Below, piece after piece: positions 17,144-24,748 of a stretch of DNA of 64,000 bases. Every line of letters begins with the position of its first letter. Position 1 is the first letter of the stretch. Origin of the DNA: JASBYZ01 sp029983705 (GTDB lineage Bacteria; Actinomycetota; Coriobacteriia; Coriobacteriales; JAEZZM01); NCBI GenBank assembly GCA_965119715.1, contig OZ221969.1, forward strand, positions 620,001 through 684,000. Reading direction: 5' to 3'. A program made the translations under genes and the position numbers. The notes under the pieces were generated by a model. That model saw only the letters and a program-made list of their open reading frames with translations. It was not told the DNA's origin and did no database searches.

Positions 17144-17911
17144 CTAAATCTCCAAACTAAGCTCTACCGGACAGTGGTCAGAGCCAAAAATATCATTTCT
17201 AATCTTTGCATCTACTAAATTGCCTCTGAGCGCTTCGCTTGCAATAAAGTAGTCAATACGCCATCCTGCATTGGTGTCACGAGCGCGTGTACGATAAGAC
17301 CACCATGAGTAGACATCTGTAAGCTTAGGGTAGAAGTGTCTAAAGCTATCTACAAAGCCAGCATCTAAGAGCTTGGTAAATTTCTCACGCTCTTCATCGG
17401 TAAAACCAGCATTTCTTCTGTTGGCTTTAGGGTGTTTAAGGTCAATCTCTTTGTGAGCTACATTAAAATCTCCGCAGCTTATAACAGGTTTATCCTGAGA
17501 GAGGTCGAGTAAAAAAGCTCTAAAGGCATCATCCCATTTCATGCGGTAATCAAGTCGTTTGAGCTGACTTTGAGAGTTAGGAGTGTAGACGTCTACAAAC
17601 CAAAAGTTGTCAAACTCAAGAGCACAAATTCGACCTTCCTTATCGTGCTCTTCTATACCTAAACCGTGAATTACCTGAATAGGTTTTTCTTTAGTAAAGA
17701 CCGCAGTGCCCGAATAGCCCTTGCGCTCAGCGTATGACCAATATTGATGATAGCCCTCAAGCTCTAACTCAAGTAAGCCTTCAGTGATTTTAGTTTCCTG
17801 AAGCGCAAATATGTCAGAATTACTTGCTGCAAAAAACTCCATGAAGTCTTTATTTAAAATGGCGCGAATGCCATTTACATTCCAAGAGGTCATTTTAAGG
17901 TGTTTTGCCAT
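17144..17911 (-). CDS. xth: exodeoxyribonuclease III / AP endonuclease
   Basis: A 255-residue base-excision-repair nuclease of the endonuclease/exonuclease/phosphatase fold. Conserved residues are readable: S-W-N-V-N-G-I-R (9-16), the metal-binding Glu39 in A-L-Q-E-T-K, C-G-D-F-N-V-A-H (about 145-152) and the terminal G-S-D-H-C-P-V. The W-R-I-D-Y-F motif is also present. The length and motifs match ExoA/Xth of Gram-positives. It lies divergent to folE, and the YcxB-like gene follows. Confidence 0.94.
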   Translation of the reverse strand: MAKHLKMTSWNVNGIRAILNKDFMEFFAASNSDIFALQETKITEGLLELELEGYHQYWSYAERKGYSGTAVFTKEKPIQVIHGLGIEEHDKEGRICALEFDNFWFVDVYTPNSQSQLKRLDYRMKWDDAFRAFLLDLSQDKPVISCGDFNVAHKEIDLKHPKANRRNAGFTDEEREKFTKLLDAGFVDSFRHFYPKLTDVYSWWSYRTRARDTNAGWRIDYFIASEALRGNLVDAKIRNDIFGSDHCPVELSLEI

Positions 17912-17959
17912 GATAGTTGCACATCATCTTTCTTAGTGTCAGGGTATTTAAAGGTTATT

Positions 17960-17965
17960 TATAAT
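17960..17965 (+). promoter_or_regulatory. candidate -10 box for folE
   Basis: A perfect TATAAT about 40 bp before the folE start in the short divergent gap. No matching -35 hexamer is visible, so this is a suggestion only. Confidence 0.4.
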
Positions 17966-18003
17966 ACTACTGTAGATATTGCAGCTACTTAAGAGGATTT
18001 GGG

Positions 18004-18567
18004 ATGGATACAGAAAAAATAAAAGATGGAGTTAAATTGGTACTTGAGGGTATTGGAGAAGATCCAAATCGAGAAGGACTCTTAGATACCCCTGATAGAG
18101 TTGCACGCATGTGCGAAGAGATATTTAAGGGGCTAGAAGAAAGTCCTGAAAAGCATTTTGAAATTATGTTTAATGCAGAGCACAGAGAAATGGTGCTCGT
18201 TAAAGATATTCCATTTTATTCACTGTGTGAGCACCACCTTGTGCCATTTTTTGGTCATGCTCATATTGCTTATATTCCTGGTAAAGACGGCAAGGTGTGC
18301 GGACTATCTAAGCTTGCACGCGTGCTTGAGGTCTACGCAAAGCGCCCTCAACTCCAGGAGCGCCTAACCTCTCAAGTTGCAAATGCCGTGGTAGAAAACC
18401 TAGACCCATCAGGTGTGATGGTAGTTATAGAGGCTGAACATCTGTGCATGACTATGCGCGGCGTAAAAAAGCCTGGCTCAAAAACACTTACCTCTGCAGT
18501 GCGTGGGGTGTTTGAGAAAAGTCAAACAACACGCTCTGAGGCACTTTCTCTAATCATGTCTAAATAG
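18004..18567 (+). CDS. folE: GTP cyclohydrolase I FolE
   Basis: The first enzyme of folate synthesis, making dihydroneopterin triphosphate from GTP. The 187-residue protein has the family signatures F-Y-S-L-C-E-H-H-L-V-P-F-F-G (about 72-85) and a C-terminal zinc region with H-L-C-M-T-M-R-G-V (about 146-154). The cysteines and histidines expected to bind zinc are present. AAGAGGA lies 7 nt before the ATG. It leads a unit with the folP-folK fusion 19 bp downstream. Confidence 0.96.
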   Translation: MDTEKIKDGVKLVLEGIGEDPNREGLLDTPDRVARMCEEIFKGLEESPEKHFEIMFNAEHREMVLVKDIPFYSLCEHHLVPFFGHAHIAYIPGKDGKVCGLSKLARVLEVYAKRPQLQERLTSQVANAVVENLDPSGVMVVIEAEHLCMTMRGVKKPGSKTLTSAVRGVFEKSQTTRSEALSLIMSK

Positions 18568-18586
18568 AAAGAAGGCTCAAAGGTTT

Positions 18587-19933
18587 ATGCAAAAGCCCTA
18601 TTCTTTTACACCCTATACCTGGCAGTGCGCAGATAAACTCATTCATCTAAACCGCTGCTTTATTATGGGGGTTCTCAATGTAACGCCAGATTCTTTTAGC
18701 GATGGCGGCACTCATAATGGCTTTGATGAAGCAATTGCTTGGGCACATAAGCTTCTTGATGAGGGAGCAGACCTCATTGATATAGGTGGAGAGTCTACTC
18801 GACCAGGTTCCAAAGAGGTTTCAGTTGAAGAAGAGCTGAGACGTGTGATTCCAGTTATTAAAGAACTTGCTCAGGTCCCACACATACTCTTAAGTATCGA
18901 TACAAGGCACCCTCAAGTAGCGCGAGAGGCAGTAGATGCAGGCGCTCATATCATAAATGACATCTCAGGTTTTAGAGACCCTGAGATGGTAAAAGTTACC
19001 AAAGAATCAAATGCAGGACTTATTGTAATGCACATGCAGGGTGAGCCAGGTAATATGCAGAAAAACCCTCAGTATAGAGATGTAGTAGCTGAGGTCAAAG
19101 ACTATCTACTTACTCGCGCTCACGAGCTTGAAGATGCAGGCATTGCCAAAGAGCGTATTATGCTTGATCCAGGACCTGGTTTTGGCAAGAGTACTCCTCA
19201 TGACTTGGAGATGCAGGAGAACTTTGAGGTGTTTGCTCAAATGGGCTACCCCGTACTTGAGGCACCATCGAGAAAAAGATACTTAGGAGATATCTCTTCA
19301 CTTACAAGTCCAAAAGACCGAGATATTCTTACCGCAGCTCAGTGCACCCTTGCTGTCCATAAAGGCGCTCACATGGTTCGTGTGCACAATGTTAAGGCAA
19401 GTTTTGAGGCACTCCTCAGCCTTAGAAGGCCTCCAAAGAAGGCCTATATTGCTCTTGGGGCAAACTTAGGAAATGCGCAAGAGCAGCTCAAACAAGCAAA
19501 AGATCGCATTGCAAAGCTACCACTTACAACACTTGTTACTAGTTCAAGTATGTATAGCAGCAAAGCTGCTTACTTTGAAGATCAAGACGAGTTTGTTAAT
19601 GCTGTAATTGAAGTTGAAAGTGCGCTTCATCCACTTGTGCTCTTAAACTACTTGCTCAGAATAGAAGACGAGCTTGGTCGGGTGCGCGTGCGTGAAAACG
19701 GGCCGCGAAGTATTGATCTTGACCTGCTTGCCTATGAGGGGGAAGTTCATGCAGGACATAGACTAAGTCTTCCTCATCCAAAGGCTTTTGAGAGAGATTT
19801 TGTGCTGAGCCCGCTTAAAGAGCTGCTTGAAAACAGTGGTGCTGACTGTACCTTAGAAGAAATTATAGGAAGAGAACCTCTTGCTAAAATGGAGCGCTAC
19901 GGACTTGTGAGCGACAAGCTTGGTGCACTATAG
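18587..19933 (+). CDS. folP-folK: fused dihydropteroate synthase - HPPK
   Basis: A 448-residue bifunctional folate enzyme. Residues about 1-280 are dihydropteroate synthase: G-V-L-N-V-T-P-D-S-F-S-D-G-G (28-41), D-I-G-G-E-S-T-R-P-G (about 66-75) and the sulfonamide-site S-R-K-x-x-x-G loop (about 229-235). Residues about 285-448 are HPPK: Y-I-A-L-G-A-N-L-G-N (about 287-296) and R-S-I-D-L-D-L-L (about 382-389). Fusion order FolP-FolK is less common than FolB-FolK or FolK-FolP. No dihydroneopterin aldolase (FolB) domain is seen in this protein or next to it. Confidence 0.94.
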   Translation: MQKPYSFTPYTWQCADKLIHLNRCFIMGVLNVTPDSFSDGGTHNGFDEAIAWAHKLLDEGADLIDIGGESTRPGSKEVSVEEELRRVIPVIKELAQVPHILLSIDTRHPQVAREAVDAGAHIINDISGFRDPEMVKVTKESNAGLIVMHMQGEPGNMQKNPQYRDVVAEVKDYLLTRAHELEDAGIAKERIMLDPGPGFGKSTPHDLEMQENFEVFAQMGYPVLEAPSRKRYLGDISSLTSPKDRDILTAAQCTLAVHKGAHMVRVHNVKASFEALLSLRRPPKKAYIALGANLGNAQEQLKQAKDRIAKLPLTTLVTSSSMYSSKAAYFEDQDEFVNAVIEVESALHPLVLLNYLLRIEDELGRVRVRENGPRSIDLDLLAYEGEVHAGHRLSLPHPKAFERDFVLSPLKELLENSGADCTLEEIIGREPLAKMERYGLVSDKLGAL

Positions 19934-20740
19934 ATGGGTGATATTCGAGCAGCAGACATACTTAGAAGACTTAACTACCCGCTTAAGTCTTTAGAAGTTA
20001 AAAAGAGTGTAGGATCAACTAATGATGAGGTCTTAGAGCTCTTTGACCCAAATGATCCAGAGCCTGTTTTGTGCGTGAGTGAAAAGCAAACTCAAGGCAG
20101 GGGAAGCTTTGGCAAGTCTTGGAGCTCTCCTGCAGGCGGCCTTTATTTCTCGCTCGCCTTTGTGCCGCGCTACTATTCGCTTGAGCAAAGTGGGCTCATC
20201 TCGCTTATTACCTCACTCTGTCTCTCTCAAGCGCTTGAAGCTATAGACCTTAATACAAAAGTTAAATGGCCTAATGACATAGTGGTTTGCAAAGACCTTA
20301 ACAGCTCTAAGCTCTCTGGCATGCTTTTAGAGCATAAGCATAGTAAGTCAAGCTCAGTGCTCCTTATTGGTATAGGGATTAACATACATGCTCAGCCGCT
20401 TATTGAAGGTCCAGCCCACTCGCTTCCTGCGATATCCTTAGAGGAGTGTGGGGTAACAAATCTAGAAGCGCTGCGCTCAGAAATCGTAGCGTCCTTTCTT
20501 AACAGATTTTTTGCTACCCAAGAAGCTCTAGAGCAATCAAAAATAGATACAGCCCACCTTATTGAGCAGTATAATGAGAAACTGCTGTGGAGAGGGGATC
20601 AGGTAGATGTCTTTAGTCGCCAGGGAAATCTGGTGGGAAAGGCAGAGCTCATAGGAGCTCAAAGCGATGGCTCAATTGAGCTTATGCTTAACCATCATAA
20701 ACAGCGCGTATATAGTACAGAAGTTTTACTACGAAAATAG
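19934..20740 (+). CDS. birA: biotin--[acetyl-CoA-carboxylase] ligase, no DNA-binding domain
   Basis: A 268-residue group I biotin protein ligase that attaches biotin to carboxylase carrier domains. The biotinyl-AMP site is visible as G-S-T-N-D-E (about 27-32) and Q-T-Q-G-R-G-S-F-G-K-S-W (about 52-63). K-W-P-N-D-I (about 111-116) is also present. The catalytic domain starts within 20 residues of the N-terminus, so the helix-turn-helix repressor domain of E. coli BirA is absent. The gene begins directly after the folP-folK stop and is followed by bioY 11 bp later. Confidence 0.92.
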   Translation: MGDIRAADILRRLNYPLKSLEVKKSVGSTNDEVLELFDPNDPEPVLCVSEKQTQGRGSFGKSWSSPAGGLYFSLAFVPRYYSLEQSGLISLITSLCLSQALEAIDLNTKVKWPNDIVVCKDLNSSKLSGMLLEHKHSKSSSVLLIGIGINIHAQPLIEGPAHSLPAISLEECGVTNLEALRSEIVASFLNRFFATQEALEQSKIDTAHLIEQYNEKLLWRGDQVDVFSRQGNLVGKAELIGAQSDGSIELMLNHHKQRVYSTEVLLRK

Positions 20741-20751
20741 GTAGGTGTAAA

Positions 20752-21342
20752 GTGACTCAAGTAAACCACCTTGAACAGGAGAGAGCAAAGTCTAAGACCA
20801 CAGCGCTCGTGCAATCAGCGCTTTTAGTTGCGTTTTTAGCGTTAAGTGCACAAATTAGCTTACAGCTTGGACCTATTCCGTTTACCTTACAAACTGCAGT
20901 AGTAGCACTTACAGCTCTACTGATGAAGCCTCGTCAGGCTGCCTTTATTATGGCAATCTACTTGCTTATTGGCGCTATTGGACTGCCGGTATTTTCTGGC
21001 GGTAAGTCTGGCCTTGCTGGTCTTATGGGCCCAAGCGGCGGATTTTTATGGGGCTTTGTTATAGCTTGTGCACTTGGTAGTTTTGTACGTGTGCACATAC
21101 AAAAGCCGGAAGGTCAAAGCTTATTGCGTGAGCTTATAGGCGATATTTGCTGTGTACTTATTGTTATGGCAGTAAGCTATGTGTGCGGACTTATCCAGCT
21201 TATGTTTGTGGCCCACCTTGATCTGATGGCTGCATTTTTAGCTGCAGTTGCTCCTTTTATAGTCTTTGATATCGCTAAGTGTGCGCTTGCGATAGTTGTT
21301 GCGCTTGCTATTAGAAAAGCGCTCGGAGGCCTTGAAAGCTAA
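20752..21342 (+). CDS. bioY: BioY biotin transporter
   Basis: A 196-residue integral membrane protein with six hydrophobic segments, the substrate-binding S component of an energy-coupling-factor biotin importer. The Q-L-G-P-I-P-F-T-L-Q-T motif (about 38-48) and G-G-x-S-G-L-A-G-L-M-G-P-S-G-G-F (about 83-98) are typical. It begins with GTG, 11 bp after birA, so uptake and attachment of biotin are in one unit. No BioMN genes are adjacent, so it may share a common ECF module. Confidence 0.93.
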   Translation: MTQVNHLEQERAKSKTTALVQSALLVAFLALSAQISLQLGPIPFTLQTAVVALTALLMKPRQAAFIMAIYLLIGAIGLPVFSGGKSGLAGLMGPSGGFLWGFVIACALGSFVRVHIQKPEGQSLLRELIGDICCVLIVMAVSYVCGLIQLMFVAHLDLMAAFLAAVAPFIVFDIAKCALAIVVALAIRKALGGLES

Positions 21343-21352
21343 ATCAATCTTT

Positions 21353-22450
21353 TTAAGGTTTAACTGGGGTGGTGGACTCGTAGAGCTTTATTGCTTCTTC
21401 TACTGCAGATGGTAGAGCAACAATAAAGGATGCGCCACCACCCTTTGCGTTGTATGCCTCAACAGTTCCACCGTAGATTTCTACAATTTGTTTTACGATA
21501 GCAAGACCAAGACCCGTACCGCCTGAGTTTGAACTTTTTTGACGTGAGGGGTCTCCCTTATAAAATCTTTCAAATAAAAGTTGAGGGTTTATATCGCCAA
21601 AGCCTGGGCCAAAATCTCTTACCTCAATAATTGATCGTCCCTCAGCATAGCTTAAATTCACCATAATAGAGCTTTTTTCAGGCGCGTGTCTGGAGGCATT
21701 TTCTAAGAGATTAATCATAATCTGTAAAAACGAGTCACGGTTTATCAGCACCTCAGGGGCATCCCCAATAATCTCAAGACCCACCTCACGCTGCTCTAAA
21801 AGTACTTCTATGCGGCTTAGGGCTTCTATAATAATATCTTTAGGTTTTATAAGGCTTTGTTCTGATGAGCGTGCAGTATCTTCAATTTTTTGCATGCTAA
21901 TAAGGTCTTTTGCCATACGCACTAAGCGGTCTGATTCAAGCATTATGATTTCAAGGAAGTTTTCTTTAATGTCTTGAGGCATGTCTGGATCATCAATAAT
22001 TGTTTCAGCTGTACCCTTAATGGCTGTGAGTGGAGTCTTAAGCTCGTGTGATACATCAGACAAAAACTGCTTTTGACGCTTATCATTTTGAAGGTTGAGC
22101 TTTGCCTTATCGTCAACAATTTTTTTATAAGAACTTAAGCTCGTTGCAATATCAAGTGCTTCTTTGGGGGCGTTTTCAAGCTCCTTATCAATATTTTGTA
22201 GTTCGCCCTCTTGAATAAGGTTTTTAAGCTGCTCTGATAGGGCAAAAAAGGGCTTACTTACCCGGCGAGAAAGTATCAGGACTTCCACAAAGGATAGAAG
22301 TAAGAATCCTACGATAATCATGCCAATTAGGCGGCGCGAGCCAATATTAAAAAAGAGAATGATGATAAGACTTATGCTGATAGCAATAACAATTGCACCA
22401 AAACAGAGCAAAAAGTATGCTTGGATTGGAAAGCGACCTTGGAGCTTCAA
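21353..22450 (-). CDS. sensor histidine kinase, PhoR/WalK-like
   Basis: A 365-residue kinase with two adjacent N-terminal transmembrane segments (about 10-32 and 38-60) joined by only a few residues, so it has no real extracytoplasmic sensor. The H-box F-L-S-D-V-S-H-E-L-K-T-P-L-T (about 129-142, phospho-His in S-H-E) follows. The N-box L-L-E-N-A-S-R-H and G-box motifs G-P-G-F-G and G-G-T-G-L-G-L-A complete the ATPase domain. It lies 13 bp downstream of its response regulator and converges on bioY. It would sense membrane or intracellular signals. Confidence 0.9.
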   Translation of the reverse strand: MKLQGRFPIQAYFLLCFGAIVIAISISLIIILFFNIGSRRLIGMIIVGFLLLSFVEVLILSRRVSKPFFALSEQLKNLIQEGELQNIDKELENAPKEALDIATSLSSYKKIVDDKAKLNLQNDKRQKQFLSDVSHELKTPLTAIKGTAETIIDDPDMPQDIKENFLEIIMLESDRLVRMAKDLISMQKIEDTARSSEQSLIKPKDIIIEALSRIEVLLEQREVGLEIIGDAPEVLINRDSFLQIMINLLENASRHAPEKSSIMVNLSYAEGRSIIEVRDFGPGFGDINPQLLFERFYKGDPSRQKSSNSGGTGLGLAIVKQIVEIYGGTVEAYNAKGGGASFIVALPSAVEEAIKLYESTTPVKP

Positions 22451-22463
22451 AGTAGACTACCTT

Positions 22464-23165
22464 CTAGGCCTTAAAGCGGTAACCGTAGCCCCGAACCGTC
22501 TCAATTAACTCGTTAGGGTCTGCTCCTGCATCTTTAAGCTTATCTCTGAGGCGTTTGATGTGAGTATCAACCGTTTTAGTTTCAACCAAATACTGCCAGT
22601 CCCAAGCGTCTTCGAGTAATTTTTCTCGTGATAAAACGGTACCCGCATTTTTAACAAGAATTGCCAAAAGTTCAAACTCGCGAGGTGTTAGTTCAATATC
22701 TGTACCCTTGTAGCTTGCCTTGTGGGCAAGTTCATCAACAGAGGTATCTCCAGCAGAAAATACGTCACTTTTTTGTGAGTCTTCAATCTGTTGGTTTTGT
22801 CTTCTTAAGAGAGCCTTTACTCGTGCAACAAGCTCGCGCACGCCAAAGGGCTTTGCAAGGTAGTCATCTGCACCAATTTCGAGGCCAACTACCTTATCAA
22901 GTTCTGTATCTCTTGCTGATAAAAACATAACAGGGATGTTTGAGGTTTTACGAATTTCTCGGCATATTTCATAGCCATCCATACCTGGTAACATGATGTC
23001 TAAGATAGCAAGATCAAAGTTATATTGCTTAAAAAGCTGAAGGGCATTTTCACCATTTTGAGCACAGTGCACCTCATAACCTTGACGTTTAAGGTTGTAT
23101 GAAACAAAGTCAATGATAGCTTTTTCATCATCAACAAATAGAATGCGTGCCTCTTGACTCTCCAT
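22464..23165 (-). CDS. OmpR/PhoB-family response regulator
   Basis: A 233-residue two-domain regulator. The receiver domain has the acidic pair D-D (11-12) and the phosphorylation site in L-A-I-L-D-I-M-L-P-G (Asp about 55). Lys in L-A-K-P-F-G is at about 105. The winged-helix C-terminus has L-T-P-R-E-F-E-L-L (about 162-170) and ends in T-V-R-G-Y-G-Y-R-F. It is transcribed first in the unit, with the kinase behind it. Its targets are unknown. Divergent coaX starts 105 bp away. Confidence 0.93.
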   Translation of the reverse strand: MESQEARILFVDDEKAIIDFVSYNLKRQGYEVHCAQNGENALQLFKQYNFDLAILDIMLPGMDGYEICREIRKTSNIPVMFLSARDTELDKVVGLEIGADDYLAKPFGVRELVARVKALLRRQNQQIEDSQKSDVFSAGDTSVDELAHKASYKGTDIELTPREFELLAILVKNAGTVLSREKLLEDAWDWQYLVETKTVDTHIKRLRDKLKDAGADPNELIETVRGYGYRFKA

Positions 23166-23270
23166 GTTTTTAACTCCTAAAACTTGCTCTTGTACACATG
23201 ATTAAGTGTACTACATGCTATATTTAATTATGATTACGGTCCCTTAACAGATTTCGGAGATACTCAAGAT

Positions 23271-24047
23271 ATGCGTCTTGTTATAGATATTGGAAACACC
23301 AATAGTGTTCTCGGCCTTTTTGATTCAGATAAAGAACTATATACCTGGAGAATTAATACAGTTGCCTCAAGTACTTCTGATGAAATTAGGTTGTATTTAA
23401 GCTCGCTTTTAGCTTCAGTTAAGCTTTCTTTAGAAGATATTCATGAGATGGTACTTGCTTCAGTGGTTCCGTCTCTTACTGATGTGTATACGCGTCTTGC
23501 AGAAAGCCTTAAATTAGAAAGATTTTTGCTGGTTAATTCAGAGAACAGTGCCAATCTGAGCTTTGCCTATCCAAACCCTAAAGAAGTGGGAGCTGACCGT
23601 ATTGCAAACGCGGTGGGAGCTCGTGAATTCTATAATCTACCTGCTATTGTTGTTGATTTTGGAACGGCTACTAATATTGATGTGATTTCTTCTGATGGCT
23701 CTTATATGGGAGGCTGCATCTCTCCAGGTCTTGAGCTATCAACAAATGCCTTAATTGCTAAGGCTGCAAAATTAAGCTCAGTTGAGCTCAAAACACCAGC
23801 ACACGCAATAGGGCAGTCTACTGCTGAGGCACTGCAATCTGGAATTATTTTGGGTGCGGCAGGCCAAATTGAGGGGCTTGTTGCACGCATTCAAAAAGAA
23901 CTCAAGCAAGCTGGCGAGCCAGTTGCAATTGTCATTGCAACGGGAGGACTTGCACCGTATATTTCACCAGTAAGTAATATCTTTGATGTATTTGATCCCA
24001 ATATTACTGTGAGGGGACTTAATGCCATTGCCAATTTTGGGCAGTGA
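23271..24047 (+). CDS. coaX: type III pantothenate kinase CoaX
   Basis: CoaX carries out the first step of coenzyme A synthesis. The 258-residue protein shows the ASKHA-fold phosphate motif D-I-G-N-T-N-S-V-L-G-L-F (6-17). The central P-N-P-K-E-V-G-A-D-R segment (about 100-109) and D-F-G-T-A-T-N-I-D (about 127-135) are also seen. The A-T-G-G-L-A motif is near the end. It opens the long rightward cluster, with ccmE 26 bp downstream, though its function is unrelated. Confidence 0.94.
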   Translation: MRLVIDIGNTNSVLGLFDSDKELYTWRINTVASSTSDEIRLYLSSLLASVKLSLEDIHEMVLASVVPSLTDVYTRLAESLKLERFLLVNSENSANLSFAYPNPKEVGADRIANAVGAREFYNLPAIVVDFGTATNIDVISSDGSYMGGCISPGLELSTNALIAKAAKLSSVELKTPAHAIGQSTAEALQSGIILGAAGQIEGLVARIQKELKQAGEPVAIVIATGGLAPYISPVSNIFDVFDPNITVRGLNAIANFGQ

Positions 24048-24073
24048 ACTATAGATAATTATTGGGGAGAACT

Positions 24074-24742
24074 ATGAATAATAGTGCTAAAAAGCGCCTG
24101 GTAAGCATGGGTATCATCATAATCATGGTGATGGTTGCTGCTGTGGCTATTTTGGGAGGACCTAAGTCATCACAGGCGTTAAGTGTATCTGAGGCAGCCT
24201 CAGGAAGTTTTGAGGGAAAGCGTGTTCAAGTTTCAGGTGCAGTGGTAGACGATAGTCTTAAAACCGTGGGCTCTGGTGCAAACTTTGTAGTAACCGGAGA
24301 GCCTGGCACTCATGATTCAGCCACCCTTGAAGTGCTCTATCAAGGTGCACTCCCTGCAACCTTTGGAAACGGTATTGTTGCTATTTCTTCAGGCACTATA
24401 GAAAACGGAAAGCTCCACGCCAATCAGCTGGTAACCAAGTGTCCATCAAAATATGAAAGCGCTCAAGGCGCGCTTACGGTTGCCAATATTTTAGACAATA
24501 AAGATGAGATGCTTGAGGTAGACACCAAGCTTGCAGGCTACATTGTAGATACTTCTATGAGGCCAGCAGGCTCAAATGAGCCTCGTATGAAAATTGAATC
24601 TCAAGGTAAAGAGATTGATGTCTACTTTGACGGAGCGCTCTCAGATGAATTTAGTGATGGCGTTGCGGTTGTCTTAAGTGGCAAGCTTGGCAAAGATGGT
24701 GCTTTTTATGCAAGTGATGCAGCGATTGATGCAGAGGTTTAA
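24074..24742 (+). CDS. ccmE: CcmE-like heme chaperone with two tandem OB domains
   Basis: A 222-residue protein with an N-terminal membrane anchor (about 9-28) followed by an OB-fold (about 36-120). C-P-S-K-Y (Cys123, Tyr127) comes directly after this domain. CcmE carries heme to apocytochromes. Most use H-x-x-x-Y, while one variant group uses C-x-x-x-Y, as here. A second OB-like segment (about 140-222; T-K-L-A-G-Y-I-V-D onwards) follows without any heme-ligand motif. Normal CcmE proteins are about 130-160 residues. I chose the ATG at 24074, preceded by GGGGAGA. A TTG four codons earlier overlaps that site. The gene starts the ccm cluster. Confidence 0.82.
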   Translation: MNNSAKKRLVSMGIIIIMVMVAAVAILGGPKSSQALSVSEAASGSFEGKRVQVSGAVVDDSLKTVGSGANFVVTGEPGTHDSATLEVLYQGALPATFGNGIVAISSGTIENGKLHANQLVTKCPSKYESAQGALTVANILDNKDEMLEVDTKLAGYIVDTSMRPAGSNEPRMKIESQGKEIDVYFDGALSDEFSDGVAVVLSGKLGKDGAFYASDAAIDAEV

Positions 24743-24748
24743 GCGCTT

